From Halichondria panicea (Eukaryota; Porifera; Demospongiae; Suberitida; Halichondriidae), in the NCBI RefSeq assembly GCF_963675165.1, contig NC_087391.1, positions 1,817,001 through 1,881,000 of the forward strand: DNA of 64,000 nt. The letters are read 5' to 3'. The notes under the pieces were generated by a model. That model had not been told where the DNA came from, made no database searches, and worked only from the letters and a program-made list of their open reading frames with translations. Of the stretch, positions 12,787 to 33,089 are shown in pieces. The position numbers and the translations under genes were made by a program. How positions within the stretch are numbered: position 1 is the first letter of the stretch; every line of letters starts with the position of its first letter.

Positions 12787-14784
12787 TTAATTCCACCAGC
12801 GTTTCATATTCTTCCACAGAGACACAGCCTTCACTTTAGTAGAGGTGTATAGTGCTTTTGCTGTTGCTTTTGCATTTGCAATGCTGGCTTCACTTTTTTC
12901 TTGATGGTATCTAGCTATATCTGTATTAATACGTGAGTGTTTCTTGGCCTTCTCCAGATACTCCACCCGCTTCTTCCAGCCTGGCTTGGCCTCAGCTTTC
13001 TCAGATTCAATCATCAGTTCAATGTATTCCACTTCACTCAGTGGATTCGGCCTCAGGGCAATTTCACCAAGACGGTTTATACTTTGCTGAATTTGTTGGA
13101 TCATATTCATGACCAGCTCGTCCAGTTGAGCAAGGCGGCACTCTGACTCTTGAAGCATCTGCTCGGCCATCGATTTACCTTGTTGGGCTGCATCAAATTT
13201 CTTTTTCAGCTCTTGACATGTTCGTTCTTCTTCTTCTTCGTAGAATTCAAAGTAGTATGAGTTGTTAACGTGTTGCTTCCATGTACATTTTTCTGGACAG
13301 ACAGTGCAAGCAGCATTTTTAGGTCCTTCCCCGTCCATCGCAGAACACCGGTACTTATCTTTGTCATTGGAATATATACATGACTTATGGCAGGTTCGAT
13401 TACATGTCAAGCAATTAGTTACATAACGTTTTGCAGGAGTGTAAACCTTTCTCTGTTTGGTCAGTTTAACTTTGTACTTAAATTCTTTGTTTGCTTCGAT
13501 GTCTGCTTCATGGTCTTTGATAGTCTTCCTTTCCGTTCTTACTTCTTCAATCTTTGCAAAAGCTTGACTGATCTGTAGTTGGAGACCATTAACATTGGTC
13601 TCAAGACGTTGTCGCTCTTCAAGTACTTCTCGAGTGAGCTGGAGGCTACGTGTCTGAACAGCCTCAAAACTCTTAAAGAAATTTTCTAAATTTTTCGTTC
13701 CCATATCCCAGAAATTTTTTTTAAAATCAAAATCTCCATCATCATCATCATCATCTTGTTCTTCATCGTCTTCTTTCATGCTAGTGACCGTCGGGAACAA
13801 AGCGGAGTTGTTGAACTTAAAGTGCTTGGCGTAAGGAACGTTGTAAGCCTTGATTGCATCAAGAACGCTTGGCTTCTGTCCGTCAGCAAAAGTAATCATC
13901 ATGAAGATGTTTTTTGCAATATCATGTCCAAAAATGGTAAGTATTGCATCAAAGATGTACTTCTGTACATGGGTCAATCGTGCTTGAGAAGCTTGGGTTA
14001 CAAAACCAATTCCATCAAGATGATCAATTCCACCGTCAGTGCAGGGAACGGAAAAGAATTCGTTGATTTGTTTCATGATCTCCTTGTCTCGTTTGAGCCC
14101 ACTTGTGTCCCCGAATCCAGGTGTGTCAATGATCGTGAGAGTGTAAGCACATGGTGAGCCTTCGTGCCAATAAATCGTGTAAGCAGTGATGGTACGAGTG
14201 ACACTATTCACCTGAGAGGTAGGCTGTTCAACAATTAATTTGAAGCGAAATGGATCATCCCATTGAACTCCAAAGAGGTAGTTCACAATTGCGTTGATGA
14301 GAGTGCTCTTCCCAGCTCCAGTAGCACCTAGTATCATTAACACCTTTTCATCAACCTTTCCTACTGGCTTCCTTCCGATATAGTATTTAGCAATATTCGA
14401 AACTGCTGGAAATCTCTGTCCTGGACGCCATTTCAATTGATAGATGTTGTTCTTTGAATCGATGAGAGTAGAGTTGACTATGCTTTGCATACGTTCTGCT
14501 AGCCGCTTTGTCAAAAAAGCATCGACACTTGCAGAGGTGTCGGTGGCACTCGCTGAAGAGACATATTGTTTCATGGGAGGTGTTGCTGAGCCATTGTTTA
14601 AAGAGCTAGATCTAGTTGTAGATGCTCGGATCGGTTTTGCTGCAACAGTTGGAGGACCCACTTTACTTGTAAACATAATGATCGTGATGTGGTGACAGAT
14701 GATCAGTTCAAGTTCAGTTGTTGAGTGAACTGGTATAACAGGGGAATGCGCTGAATATCTAGTAACAAGAGGACAAACAGCCAT
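12787..14784 (-). CDS. AIG1/septin-like P-loop GTPase A, intronless
   Basis: A single-exon 665-aa ORF; the downstream ATG at 14676 (MFTSKVGPP) is a more natural start because the first 36 residues have no counterpart in its neighbour. It carries a TRAFAC-type G domain: P-loop GATGAGKST at about 153-161, a switch II/G3 motif DTPGFGDT, and a TFADGQKP block at the usual G4 position followed by FKFNNSALFPT. After the G domain come an acidic patch (DDEEQDDDDDD), a coiled coil (REVLEERQRLETNV), a Cys/His cluster (CLTCNRTCHKSC ... CTVCPEKC) that may bind zinc, and a second coiled coil. The family is close to the AIG1/GIMAP and septin-like GTPases expanded in many animals; the exact role is unknown. 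It forms an inverted pair with the paralog at 15085. Confidence 0.8.
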   Translation of the reverse strand: MAVCPLVTRYSAHSPVIPVHSTTELELIICHHITIIMFTSKVGPPTVAAKPIRASTTRSSSLNNGSATPPMKQYVSSASATDTSASVDAFLTKRLAERMQSIVNSTLIDSKNNIYQLKWRPGQRFPAVSNIAKYYIGRKPVGKVDEKVLMILGATGAGKSTLINAIVNYLFGVQWDDPFRFKLIVEQPTSQVNSVTRTITAYTIYWHEGSPCAYTLTIIDTPGFGDTSGLKRDKEIMKQINEFFSVPCTDGGIDHLDGIGFVTQASQARLTHVQKYIFDAILTIFGHDIAKNIFMMITFADGQKPSVLDAIKAYNVPYAKHFKFNNSALFPTVTSMKEDDEEQDDDDDDGDFDFKKNFWDMGTKNLENFFKSFEAVQTRSLQLTREVLEERQRLETNVNGLQLQISQAFAKIEEVRTERKTIKDHEADIEANKEFKYKVKLTKQRKVYTPAKRYVTNCLTCNRTCHKSCIYSNDKDKYRCSAMDGEGPKNAACTVCPEKCTWKQHVNNSYYFEFYEEEEERTCQELKKKFDAAQQGKSMAEQMLQESECRLAQLDELVMNMIQQIQQSINRLGEIALRPNPLSEVEYIELMIESEKAEAKPGWKKRVEYLEKAKKHSRINTDIARYHQEKSEASIANAKATAKALYTSTKVKAVSLWKNMKRWWN

Positions 14785-15084
14785 TGGAAGAACAGAGCGC
14801 GCAGCGCCGGTGTGACCTTACATGTAGATAGTTGGGTCGGCCTGGATTCGAGGCTAGGTCACCCCCAACTAATGTGCAATGCGCTATTGTCTGGGGCCCT
14901 ATTGTCTGTGGCGGCGCTGGCGGCATGTCTATTTTGCTACTGCCGTGCCAGGCGCTTTTTGTCATGCACACAATATAGATCTACATGCATTCTCTCAGCT
15001 CATATTTTTTCACTGCTTAGAATTTAGCAAATCAAAAATTGCTAGATTCCGTATCAATCTCTTCCCTTCTGTATTGATTCCATC
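14785..15084. promoter_or_regulatory. Divergent region between the two GTPase genes
   Basis: The 300 bp between the GTPase start codons are more GC-rich than the surroundings (GCGCGCAGCGCCGG, GGCGGCGCTGGCGGC), as expected for a shared promoter. They also contain GGCCTGGATTCGAGGCTA at 14839-14856, the same 18-mer family that ends the inverted-repeat element at 18703-20571. Promoter activity is inferred. Confidence 0.5.
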
Positions 15085-17565
15085 ATGTCTGCAACAACTA
15101 AACAGACACAAACGATTGACAGAGATATAATATCCCAACAAGCTGTAAACGAAGTGCCTTCTCCTCCGACTGTTGCGACACAAACAAACAAAGGAGCTGA
15201 TAAATCCCAACCACCAGCTGCAAGCAAAGTTCTCCTCGCGACTGTTGCGACACAAACAATTGATAAATCCCAACAACCAGCTTCAAGCAAAGTTCCCCCC
15301 TCGACTTTTGAAACACAAATTGATGTAGCTGATATATCCCAATCACCAGCTGCAAGCAAAGTACCACAAACAATCGACGGAGCTGATATACCCCAACCAG
15401 CTGCAAGTGAAGTGAACCCTCCGACTGTTGTAACACAAACAAACAACAAAGCTGAGAAACCTAAATCAACTGCAAGTGAAGTGCCACCCCCAACTTTTGT
15501 GACACAAACGATCGACAGAGCTGATATATCCCAACCAGCAGCTGCAAGCAAATTGGCTGTTGCGACCGACGGAGCTGATGTATTCGAAACAGCTGCAAGC
15601 AAAGTGCCACCCCCGACTTTTGTGACACAAAAAATTGGCGGAGCTGAGTCTACTACAATCAACCCTAGCTCAGCAGTTGGCGTTGCTATTTTGGGAATTG
15701 CTTCACCCTCAGACATATCAACTGAAAAATCAATTGAAGCGGTTAATTCAACAACAGAACCCACCAAAAAACCTGCAACGAATTCCTCTTCAGCAAGTGC
15801 CTCATCAACTGAAAAATCAATTGAAGTGGTTAATTCAACAACCGAACCCACCAAAAAACCTGCAACGAATTCCTCTTCAGCAAGTGCCTCAGGATTTTCT
15901 GCAATTGATACTCCTCTGGCAAAGCCACTTAGTCTAGCAGAACGTATGCAAAGCAAAACCCAATCCACCCTTATTGATCGGGAAAACAGCATCTATGAAT
16001 TGAAAATGCGAGCAGGAAAGAAATTCCCATCAAATTTGAAAATTGCTAGACGCTATATCGGAAGGAAAACAGTGGGATGTGTGAACGAAAAGGTGTTAAT
16101 GATAGTAGGTGCTACTGGAGCTGGGAAGAGCACTCTCATCAATGGAATTGTCAACTATCTTTTTGGAGTTCAATGGGATGACGCATTTCGCTTCAAGATG
16201 ATTGTTGAACAGGCTGGTACTCAAATAAATAGCATTACAAATACCATCACTGCTTACACGATTTATTGGCAAGAAGGCTCACCATGTAATTACACTCTCA
16301 CGATCATCGACACGCCTGGATTCGGTGACACCAGTGGGCTTAAACGAGACAAGGAAATCACGAAGCAAATCAAAGAATTTTTTTCCATTTCCTGCGATGT
16401 TGGTGGAATCGACCATCTCGATGGAATTGGTTTTGTAACTCAAGCTTCTCAAGCACGACTGACCCACACACAAAGGTATGTCTTTGATGCTATACTTGCC
16501 ATATTTGGAAATGATATTGCAAGCAACATCTTCATGATGATTACTTTTGCTGACGGAAAGAAGCCCCCTGTTGTCGACGCAATCAAGGCTAGCAACATCC
16601 CTTATTCCAAATATTTCAAGTTCAATAACTCCGCTTTATTCCCGACCGTTGCTGACAAAGAAGAAGATGATGAGGGTGACTTTGACGAACTGTTCTGGGC
16701 AATGGGAATGAAAAGTCTGAAAAATTTCTTTAAACATTTTGAGACTGCTCAGCCACGTAGCCTCCAGCTCACTCGAGAAGTACTTGAAGAACGACAACGT
16801 CTTGAGACCAATGTTAATGGTCTCCAACCACAGATCAATCAAGGTCTAGCAAAAATGGAAGAAATGAGAAAGGAAAGGAAGATTATCGAAGACCATGAAG
16901 CAGACATTGAAACGAACAAAGAATTTAAGTACAAAATTAAACTGATCAAGCAGAGAAAGGTTAACACTCCTGCAAAACATTATGTAACTAATTGCTTGAC
17001 ATGTAATCGAACCTGCCACAAGTCATGTATATATTCCAATTCCGAAGATAAATACCAATGTTCTGCAATGGATGGGGGAGGACCTAGCAATGCTTCGTGC
17101 ACTGTATGTCCAGGGAAATGTGGATGGAGAAAACATGTTAACAATCCCTATTATTTCGAACTCTATGAACAAGAAGAAGAACGAACATCTCAAGAGCTGA
17201 AACTGAAATTTGATGCTGCCCTACAAGGTAAATCGATGGCCGAGCAGATGCTCCGACAGTCAGAGCACCGTCTTGATCAACTGGACCAAATGGTCATGAG
17301 CATGATCCGACAAGCTCAGCAAAGTCTAAACCGTCTCGGTGAGATTGCCCTGAAGCCGAATCCACTGAGTGAAGTGGACTACATTGAGCTGATGATCGAA
17401 TCTGAGAAAACTGAGTTCAAGCCAGGTTGGATAGAGCGTGTGCAGTATCTGGAGGAGGCCAAGAAAGAAGCAAAAATTACTAGAGAGATAGCAAAAGCTG
17501 AGATTACCACTACCAAGCAAAAGTTTGCGCGTTTATGGGAGAAAATCAGTAGCTGGTGGAACTAA
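15085..17565 (+). CDS. AIG1/septin-like P-loop GTPase B with repetitive N-terminus
   Basis: A single-exon 826-aa ORF, the inverted paralog of 12787-14784. The G domain (P-loop GATGAGKST near residue 345, DTPGFGDT, TFADGKKP, FKFNNSALFPT), acidic patch, coiled coil, Cys/His cluster (CLTCNRTCHKSC ... CTVCPGKC) and C-terminal coil align with GTPase A almost throughout. The first 300 residues are unique: about seven imperfect repeats around PTFVTQTIDRADISQPAASK, then a near-perfect 29-residue tandem repeat (STEKSIEVVNSTTEP ... NSSSASAS). This part is low-complexity, rich in Ser, Thr, Pro and Ala, and probably disordered. Function is unknown; family membership suggests GTP-dependent self-assembly, possibly in stress or immune responses. 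Confidence 0.82.
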   Translation: MSATTKQTQTIDRDIISQQAVNEVPSPPTVATQTNKGADKSQPPAASKVLLATVATQTIDKSQQPASSKVPPSTFETQIDVADISQSPAASKVPQTIDGADIPQPAASEVNPPTVVTQTNNKAEKPKSTASEVPPPTFVTQTIDRADISQPAAASKLAVATDGADVFETAASKVPPPTFVTQKIGGAESTTINPSSAVGVAILGIASPSDISTEKSIEAVNSTTEPTKKPATNSSSASASSTEKSIEVVNSTTEPTKKPATNSSSASASGFSAIDTPLAKPLSLAERMQSKTQSTLIDRENSIYELKMRAGKKFPSNLKIARRYIGRKTVGCVNEKVLMIVGATGAGKSTLINGIVNYLFGVQWDDAFRFKMIVEQAGTQINSITNTITAYTIYWQEGSPCNYTLTIIDTPGFGDTSGLKRDKEITKQIKEFFSISCDVGGIDHLDGIGFVTQASQARLTHTQRYVFDAILAIFGNDIASNIFMMITFADGKKPPVVDAIKASNIPYSKYFKFNNSALFPTVADKEEDDEGDFDELFWAMGMKSLKNFFKHFETAQPRSLQLTREVLEERQRLETNVNGLQPQINQGLAKMEEMRKERKIIEDHEADIETNKEFKYKIKLIKQRKVNTPAKHYVTNCLTCNRTCHKSCIYSNSEDKYQCSAMDGGGPSNASCTVCPGKCGWRKHVNNPYYFELYEQEEERTSQELKLKFDAALQGKSMAEQMLRQSEHRLDQLDQMVMSMIRQAQQSLNRLGEIALKPNPLSEVDYIELMIESEKTEFKPGWIERVQYLEEAKKEAKITREIAKAEITTTKQKFARLWEKISSWWN

Positions 17566-17860
17566 TCTGAACGAACAATGTATATATAGCTAGTTTTCAA
17601 TAATTATAGCAGAACAGTTGCTAAGAGTTACACGTAACCATAATTATGTATAAATAATTCTTTTTGCTAAAGATAATAATTAATGCTACTTTTAGTGATA
17701 TACTGGTGATATTTATAATACGTCACAATTTACCTGTTTACTGTCAGATTTATAAAATTAACATTGTGTGTGCGCACCTAACAGTCTACTTGGCCTGTGG
17801 TATACATGTAAGTTAGTTAGAAGCAATTCTCGAACACATTTTCAAGGATGTGCAGTGATT

Positions 17861-18543
17861 TACAAGGGGAAGCACTAAAAAGTGTAGAAACAAGAAAGTA
17901 AATTTAAAGTATACACTATAATATATACGGCAATCCATTACAATGTCATTCACATGCATCGTAAGGCGATGCTCCCTATATAATTATAGTACACTGCTGT
18001 AATTATTAAATGCACAGTTTGGGGGACAAAAAGTTGTAAGGTTTCAGGAAATGTACAGTGATGCGAATGCAATATATCCCGGCCTGTTCATGACGTTGTA
18101 ACCGCTAAAATGCATACTATTGGACTATTGCTGTGTACAAAGAAGTGGGGCTAGTCTATAAAAAAAAAATGCTATCCTCGAATGGATAATGTGTCATCAT
18201 TGCAAAAGAGAGCAGATATATTAAACAGTATATTATATAGAATGACAATAATTAGTGTATGTTGCTGCTTAAAAGTTAAACTTACTTGAAGAAAACTATT
18301 TCTGCTTCTCACAAACGATAAGTGAAACTATCACAATATTAAATAGCATAATTACAAAAGGTACTCTCACTTCACTATAGCGGTGTCAATCTTAACAAGT
18401 TCGATATTACATACAACAAATGATATGAAAAAGATGGTGACACGTTCTATGGGAACACATACCGACAACAAAGTATCAGAAAATAAAACACTCACAAAAA
18501 GGCACGACACACACACAGATGTTGAATCATAGCTGTAACTCGT
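17861..18543. repeat. Duplicated copy of the MARK 3' end (copy 1)
   Basis: A diverged copy of sequence at about 20834-21458. The clearest block, 18183-18543, matches 21103-21458 nearly base for base in the same orientation (for example AGAGCAGATATATTAAACAG against AGAGCAGAAATATTAAACAG). Its right end contains the complement of the last MARK codons and stop (ATCATAGCTGTAACTCGT), so the copied piece includes the MARK 3' UTR and terminal codons. It is not expected to encode anything. Confidence 0.8.
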
Positions 18544-19002
18544 AATAATCGAGGTTCTACTGTACCCCCAAGTGATAGTCTACACTAAAAAGAATGTTTA
18601 TTTTCTATACCAGTTTACAAAAAGAGTACCCCCTAGATACAAATACGGGGTCTAATTTTGGCACTAATATTGCGTCATACCAGTTTGTGGCACAGCACAC
18701 GCTAGCCTCGATTCCAGGCCGCGAAGAGAAAGGCGGCCTGGTATACTTTGTATGCGCATGCGCGAAATAATTGACAACAATTTCATCATACAAAAAACGG
18801 ACAAAGTTACAAAAAGGAAGAATACGTATGACAATGTGACCACAATATTAATTAAAAGCTTTCAGGAGTAATCATTAGCTTCTTAATCTTCAGCAATGAC
18901 TTCCTGTCGAACATAAAGGAGTAGCAGAAGACTTGCCTGGTCCATATTACCACAACTTCATCAGGGCCTGGGGACCCACAGGAACACACCATGACTTTCC
19001 TA

Positions 19003-19548
19003 TACAGTACTTTTCAAGTAGGTTGAATCATTCAAAGTTGAATGTTGAAGTGAGTACTCGCACCACTAAACCACAAAACAAAGGTGATCACGATTATGAT
19101 CTACCCACAAGCTTCATAATTATGTACAAATGTATGTGTATCTTTGCTTGAACTTCTCCTAAGTGCCTAGATTTTCAAAGAGTATCTGTATAGCACTGCT
19201 ACGGATTCAACATAGGATGAGGACCATGCATGCCTTTGCTACTTTGGCTCGACATCTCCCGAACAAATGCTCTATTCTTTTACAGTACTTTTGTTGATGT
19301 ACATTAATTCTCTTACTTGGTTTGCTTAAGTAGTGTAGCAACACTCTGCACCTCAAGTCATTTGAATATGCATCTACCCACACATGTAGTCAGTGCTGTG
19401 TACGTATTATCATGCATGGGCATCATCACACTGACAGGCTGTGACAGCCACCTACAGTTGTATCAGCTTTGTGGTTTAGTGGTGTGAGTACTCACTTCAA
19501 CATTCAACTTGGAATGATATTCAACCTAGCTACTTGAAAAGTACTGTA
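19003..19548. repeat. Foldback inverted repeat nested in the 18.7-20.6 kb segment
   Basis: The left arm about 19003-19081 (TACAGTACTTTTCAAGTAGG, TTGAATGTTGAAGTGAGTAC, CACCACTAAACCACAAA) is repeated in reverse complement at about 19467-19548. The two arms of about 80 bp enclose about 385 bp without coding potential. Confidence 0.7.
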
Positions 19549-19784
19549 ACATCTGTAGCCTTACAGTGTAGGGTGTCGTTATAAGTATAGACTTGGCTTG
19601 ATACAATTCAATAAAGGGCAGAGCCTCCAAGTAAAGACTTTTCTTTTCAGTATTAATCAGCTCATTTTTCCATATTTAATGATAATTTTCAGTACAAAAG
19701 AGATGAAATGCTGTTTAGTATGGAACGCCGTTTTTACGACAAAATTCAGAAAGAATCTGATAGGCGTGTGCATCCAATATAAAA

Positions 19785-20492
19785 TCGATTTTTGAAGATC
19801 GATTTTTAATAATTGATTTTTTACAGTTGATTTTTGAACGATCTTTATTGACAATCGATCTGATAAATCGATTTTTGATAATCGATTATTGAAATTCAAT
19901 AATCGATTTTTGATTTTTGAAAATCGATTACAAAAATCGCAATTGATTGATACTAGCCTCGAATCCAGGCCGATTAAAATGGAAAATGGATTCAAGGCTA
20001 CAGTTAGGCCGCCCTTAAAACTCAGAACATGCACAAACTCCTTCTCCACGGCCTGGAATCAAAGCTTGGCTTGGTTAGCTATCTCGCATGATAGACTATA
20101 ACGCAAAAGCGAAACATTATTGTTTTTTGGAACCATTAAAAAGGAGGGCCATAAGTCATAGTAATTTTAGAACTGTTCAGTTGGTGCTATCTTATTTAGT
20201 TCCTTCATGCACCCATTTTTGTATGTTTTCTCGCCAGCACTGTTTATTTGGCCATCTTGTGTGCGCTTAGAGAAAGAGCTGAGAAAGAGTTTGGTGATTC
20301 CAAAAGAATAGAAGTCATGAATAGTGGCTTCTTCAATGCTCTAAGGATAGGATAGTCTCACGTGATACAGGGGCCCCCCCCAGCTCACCTTCAGAGCAGT
20401 TCTAAAATCGAATTTCGATTATCAAAAATCATCAGATCGATTGTCAAAGATCGTTCACGTGTATATCGAAAATCAACTGTAAAAAATCGATT
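19785..20492. repeat. ATCGAT-rich inverted blocks
   Basis: 19785-19935 is dense in AATCGATTTTTG and TGATAATCGATT units, and the same units return in reverse complement at 20403-20492 (ATCAGATCGATTGTCAAAGA). Between them are GGCC-containing fragments of the same element. I see no gene. Confidence 0.5.
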
Positions 20493-20648
20493 ATTTATAT
20501 AATTATATACGCGCATGCGCATACAAAGTATACCAGACCGCCTTTCTCTTCGTGGCCTGGAATCGAGGCTAAGCACACGCACACTTGCCATCAACAAATT
20601 GTGATTAGACAGTTTTAGCTAAATGTAAGTAGTATCTATAATTTGTCT

Positions 20649-20745
20649 GTATACCCTATAGCGCGAAATTTTCGCAGATTTCATGGGTTAGCAATCTACA
20701 CGAAAATTAATATTAATTCCACGAAAATTGTTCTTTAAATTATGA
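20649..20745. mobile_element. Partial MITE of the TACCGTATAGC family
   Basis: Contains TATAGCGCGAAATTTTCGC followed by GGTTAGCAATCTACACGAAA, matching one half of the elements at 455-687 and 9085-9301. The other half is missing. Confidence 0.55.
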
Positions 20746-20833
20746 TTTTATATCAAACAGTAAACTTCTTGGCTAGTTTGTGGAATATCGAATAGTAATA
20801 AGGAATGTTAGAAGCATAAATCTCCCAAAATAC

Positions 20834-21441
20834 ATTTGCAGGGGGAAGCGCCAAAAAGTGTGGAAACAAGAAAGTAGCTAGGAAAGTACCTTATAATAGT
20901 AATCAGCTAAGTCTATAAAAAATGCAATCCTTACACGCAAAATTCACAAACCACACTCTTGAAAATTACCTGTATAGCATAATACCGGGTAGGGCAGTTG
21001 CGCCGATCATACATTTTTACTGGCACATTGTTTTTGTCATGCGCAAAGAACAGCTTTTCGGTAAACAAAATGCCGAGCATACAAACACATTGATTACCAA
21101 CTTGGATAATGTGTCTTCATTGCAAAAGAGAGCAGAAATATTAAACAGTATATTATATAGAATGACAATAATTAGTGTATGTTGCTGCTTAAAAGTTACT
21201 TGAAGAAAACTATTTCTGCTTCTCACAAACGATAAGTGGCTATAAATAAAACTATCACAATATTAAATAGCATACGAGATACAAAAGGTACTCTCACTAT
21301 AGCAGTGTCAATCTTACCAATATTACATACACAAATGATATGAAAAAGATGGTGACACACTCTATGGGAACACATACCGACAGCAAAGTATCAGAAAATA
21401 AAACACTCACAAAAAGGCACGACACACACACAGATGTTGAA

Positions 21442-21458
<17 letters not shown>
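20834..21458. repeat. Parental copy of the duplicated MARK 3' end (copy 2)
   Basis: Covers the presumed MARK 3' UTR and its last six codons (21442-21458). It matches 17861-18543 in direct orientation; the best block is 21103-21458. Each copy has private insertions near its left side. Confidence 0.75.
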
Positions 21459-30712
<9,254 letters not shown>

Positions 30713-31149
30713 CTTTACTGACACAACAGAGCACTGATTGATATATCAAGGATAGATTCAGTTGGTAGATTTCTTTAAAAGCCTGCGCACAAGCACTTGT
30801 AATTGTAACCGAACTTGGGTACTAGGTGGAGATTTCAGAAAAAGAGATGTCCTTTTGACTTTTTTGAGGTTCTTTAGTCGCCTAGTTCACACTAATTAAG
30901 GTAAATAGACAGATTATTCTACTGCTGAACTGATCTATATAACAGATACTTTCTTGGTAGAGCCAGTATCATATAATATTGATGCAACTTTCTTCACTCT
31001 CTTCTCGCCATCTTCAGTTTGTCATCAGTTGACTTTAGGGAGCTCACGTGAAACAACAGCAAAAGTGACACACCTTTCTGCTAAAAGAACCACAAATATG
31101 CAGTCCTGAATACCACATCTTACCCTAAAGATCTTTACCCAATGCAGTG
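30713..31149. promoter_or_regulatory. Divergent promoter region of MARK and PDRG1
   Basis: 437 bp between start codons, including 5' UTRs and perhaps non-coding first exons. TCACGTGA, an E-box palindrome, is at 31044-31051, about 100 bp before the PDRG1 ATG. Promoter function is inferred. Confidence 0.5.
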
Positions 31150-32878
31150 ATGGAGGTACATAAACAAGTGGATGAGTTGATCAAAGAATATGCTGCAGTG
31201 GATGCAGTTGCAGTAGATATTATAAGTGACAAACATCAGGTGTGTGTATGCCTTATAGAGATCAAGGAGCTTTAGTTTTAGTTTCTTGTGCTATATTTAT
31301 TGTTATGTGCATATGATGCATGTACGTACGTACGTACCTACGGTCATCTCCCACTGCACTAGCTACAGCTAACATGAGCTGAGGTCTGCGTGTTTAGTCT
31401 GTTGTACTTGTGTAAGTGATACAAGCCCAAACCCTTAATGGAAGTCTGACTTAGGCGGCATTTCCAAACTACTTGGGCATTTCTTAACGTCGTTATGACG
31501 TTAACGTTTTGACCCCCCCCCCCCCCTCCTCCCCTCACTATATAGGTGTGACCTGGGGACAGGTCACCATCTAAACAGTCACAATTCTAAAACAAGTCAC
31601 ATTGGTTCTTTGATCAGCTTTTACTGCTTCCTTCAACTTGCTCTGCCTATACCACTTGTCAATGAATGATTCATATACTTGCCTAAGTGACATGGCTAGT
31701 TGCAAGCCACGCCCCATATTCCTTCTTGAGTATGACTGACTAGGTGTGTGGTCAATACTAACTTCGCAGCCCAAGATCCCCCCACCCTATTAGGACGTTG
31801 TTTCTATAAATAGTAGTTAACAGTACGGTTACTCCCCCGGGTGCTAGCTTGCATAGACATCCTCAGCAAATAATAGTGCAATACACTTATACTCAATTCT
31901 TTACTGCACAACACACCATAGTTACACACGTACCAACATTTCATTTCAACATGTAATATCAATAAATAAAGAGAACGACAATTACAGTGTAAGTTATAAA
32001 AGCTGTGGAAGTGCCCCCTTACTAGCCCTTGTATTTACTATCGTATAGCGGGTATATTCGAGGGCATAAAACTTTCACGGAATGACCGTTAGAAAGGTTT
32101 TTGCAGAATAGCAGCCCTTGGGCAGCATGCATGCATGTGATATTAAATTCGTGGGCATAACTGTTCATGCTTAAATAAACCGCGAACATTATACCCTCAA
32201 AATATACCTGCTATACGGTATATACATAGATGATGGAAATTGCTAAGACACCTTAATAATGTACTACAATTGATACCAGATGGTTGATCTTGATGCAAAG
32301 AGAAATAAAACTCGTGAAGCTCTAAGGCAGTTGAAATCCACCCACTCCAGTGCAAAGAAAGAAGGTGGTAAATACATTATGACGAACATTGTTTGACTCC
32401 TCACTCTCACTTTTCATTCACAGCTTCCAAATCCTGGGTATGTTTTGGCAATACCTTCATCAAAATGCACACGACGGAATGTGTTCAACTGTTGGAAAAA
32501 GGTACACAAATTTGTATTGTGTTGTGTGCAAGCACCTGACCTCGATTCACCTGCATTAGATCAAACTCTACTCACCTCGGAGATTGATGAGATCCAGAGA
32601 GGATTGAAACCTAAGGTTGCAGAGCTAAACAAAATGGAAGGTCAGCATAGCTACCATTCCAGGCCATATAATTTGTAGTATATCGCAGGTCATATTTCCC
32701 CCCTTCAAAGTATGCATGGCCTGCGAGACTGTATGTAATTACCCAACACCTAGCTGAAGTACTCTCCATGCATTGATTGCAAGTGCTTAAGTTTTGCTGT
32801 ACAGGAAGAGCAGAGCTGAAAGGATTTGAACTAAAGGGAATGAACATTGAAGAAATGCTGAGTGCAGGAGGACAATAA
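31150..32878 (+). CDS. PDRG1: PDRG1, prefoldin-like co-chaperone subunit
   Basis: PDRG1 is the p53 and DNA-damage regulated prefoldin-like subunit of the R2TP/URI (PAQosome) assembly. Five in-phase exons: 31150-31239, 32280-32364, 32424-32501, 32560-32640, 32805-32878; 135 aa against 133 in human. Diagnostic blocks are QMVDLDAKRNKTREALRQL (human IVDLDTKRNQNREGLRAL), VCFGNTFIKM (VCFGNMFIKM) and AELKGFELKGMN (PELKGFNLNPLN). The predicted fold is two coiled-coil helices around a small beta hairpin. The long first intron (31240-32279) contains a poly-C run at about 31510 and a MITE. The 3' end is convergent with the GPR137-like gene, 211 bp away. Confidence 0.93.
32039..32220. mobile_element. MITE with TATAGCGGGTATATT ends
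   Basis: A 182-bp element in PDRG1 intron 1. The left end TCGTATAGCGGGTATATTCG is mirrored at the right by AATATACCTGCTATACGGTA. The outermost bases resemble those of the TACCGTATAGC family, but the interior differs. Confidence 0.7.
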
Positions 32879-33056
32879 ACATTAATGCATGAAGGATCAC
32901 GTACACGTATAATTATGTACCATAGTCAACAGAATCAATTGTTTGTGTTTGTATAATATTCATAATTTTGATATAAAGTTTGACACACACAAAATGCCTT
33001 TTAACATACAATGCAAGGTGCACAAATATTGTACAAAATATCCCTCTGAAAAACAC

Positions 33057-33081
33057 ACGCACACACACACACACACACACA
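33057..33081. repeat. (CA)n microsatellite
   Basis: An uninterrupted CA run of about 22 bases just beyond the stop codon of the GPR137-like gene, in its presumed 3' UTR. Confidence 0.9.
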
Positions 33082-33089
33082 TACTCAAG

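Larger units (their letters stand above)
18703..20571. mobile_element. 1.87-kb segment bounded by 62-bp inverted repeats
   Basis: The left arm 18703-18764 starts TAGCCTCGATTCCAGGCC and ends TATGCGCATGCGCG; the right arm 20510-20571 is its reverse complement with about two mismatches. The interior has no long ORF and holds nested inverted repeats (19003-19548 and the ATCGAT-rich blocks). A third, partial terminal motif lies at 19954-19971. It resembles a non-autonomous DNA transposon or foldback element, possibly composite. Confidence 0.65.

Noticed and set aside
15054-15992. 312-codon minus-strand ORF opposite the GTPase B N-terminus
   Set aside because: It is the antisense shadow of the repetitive coding region; its repeats mirror those of GTPase B and it has no recognisable domain.
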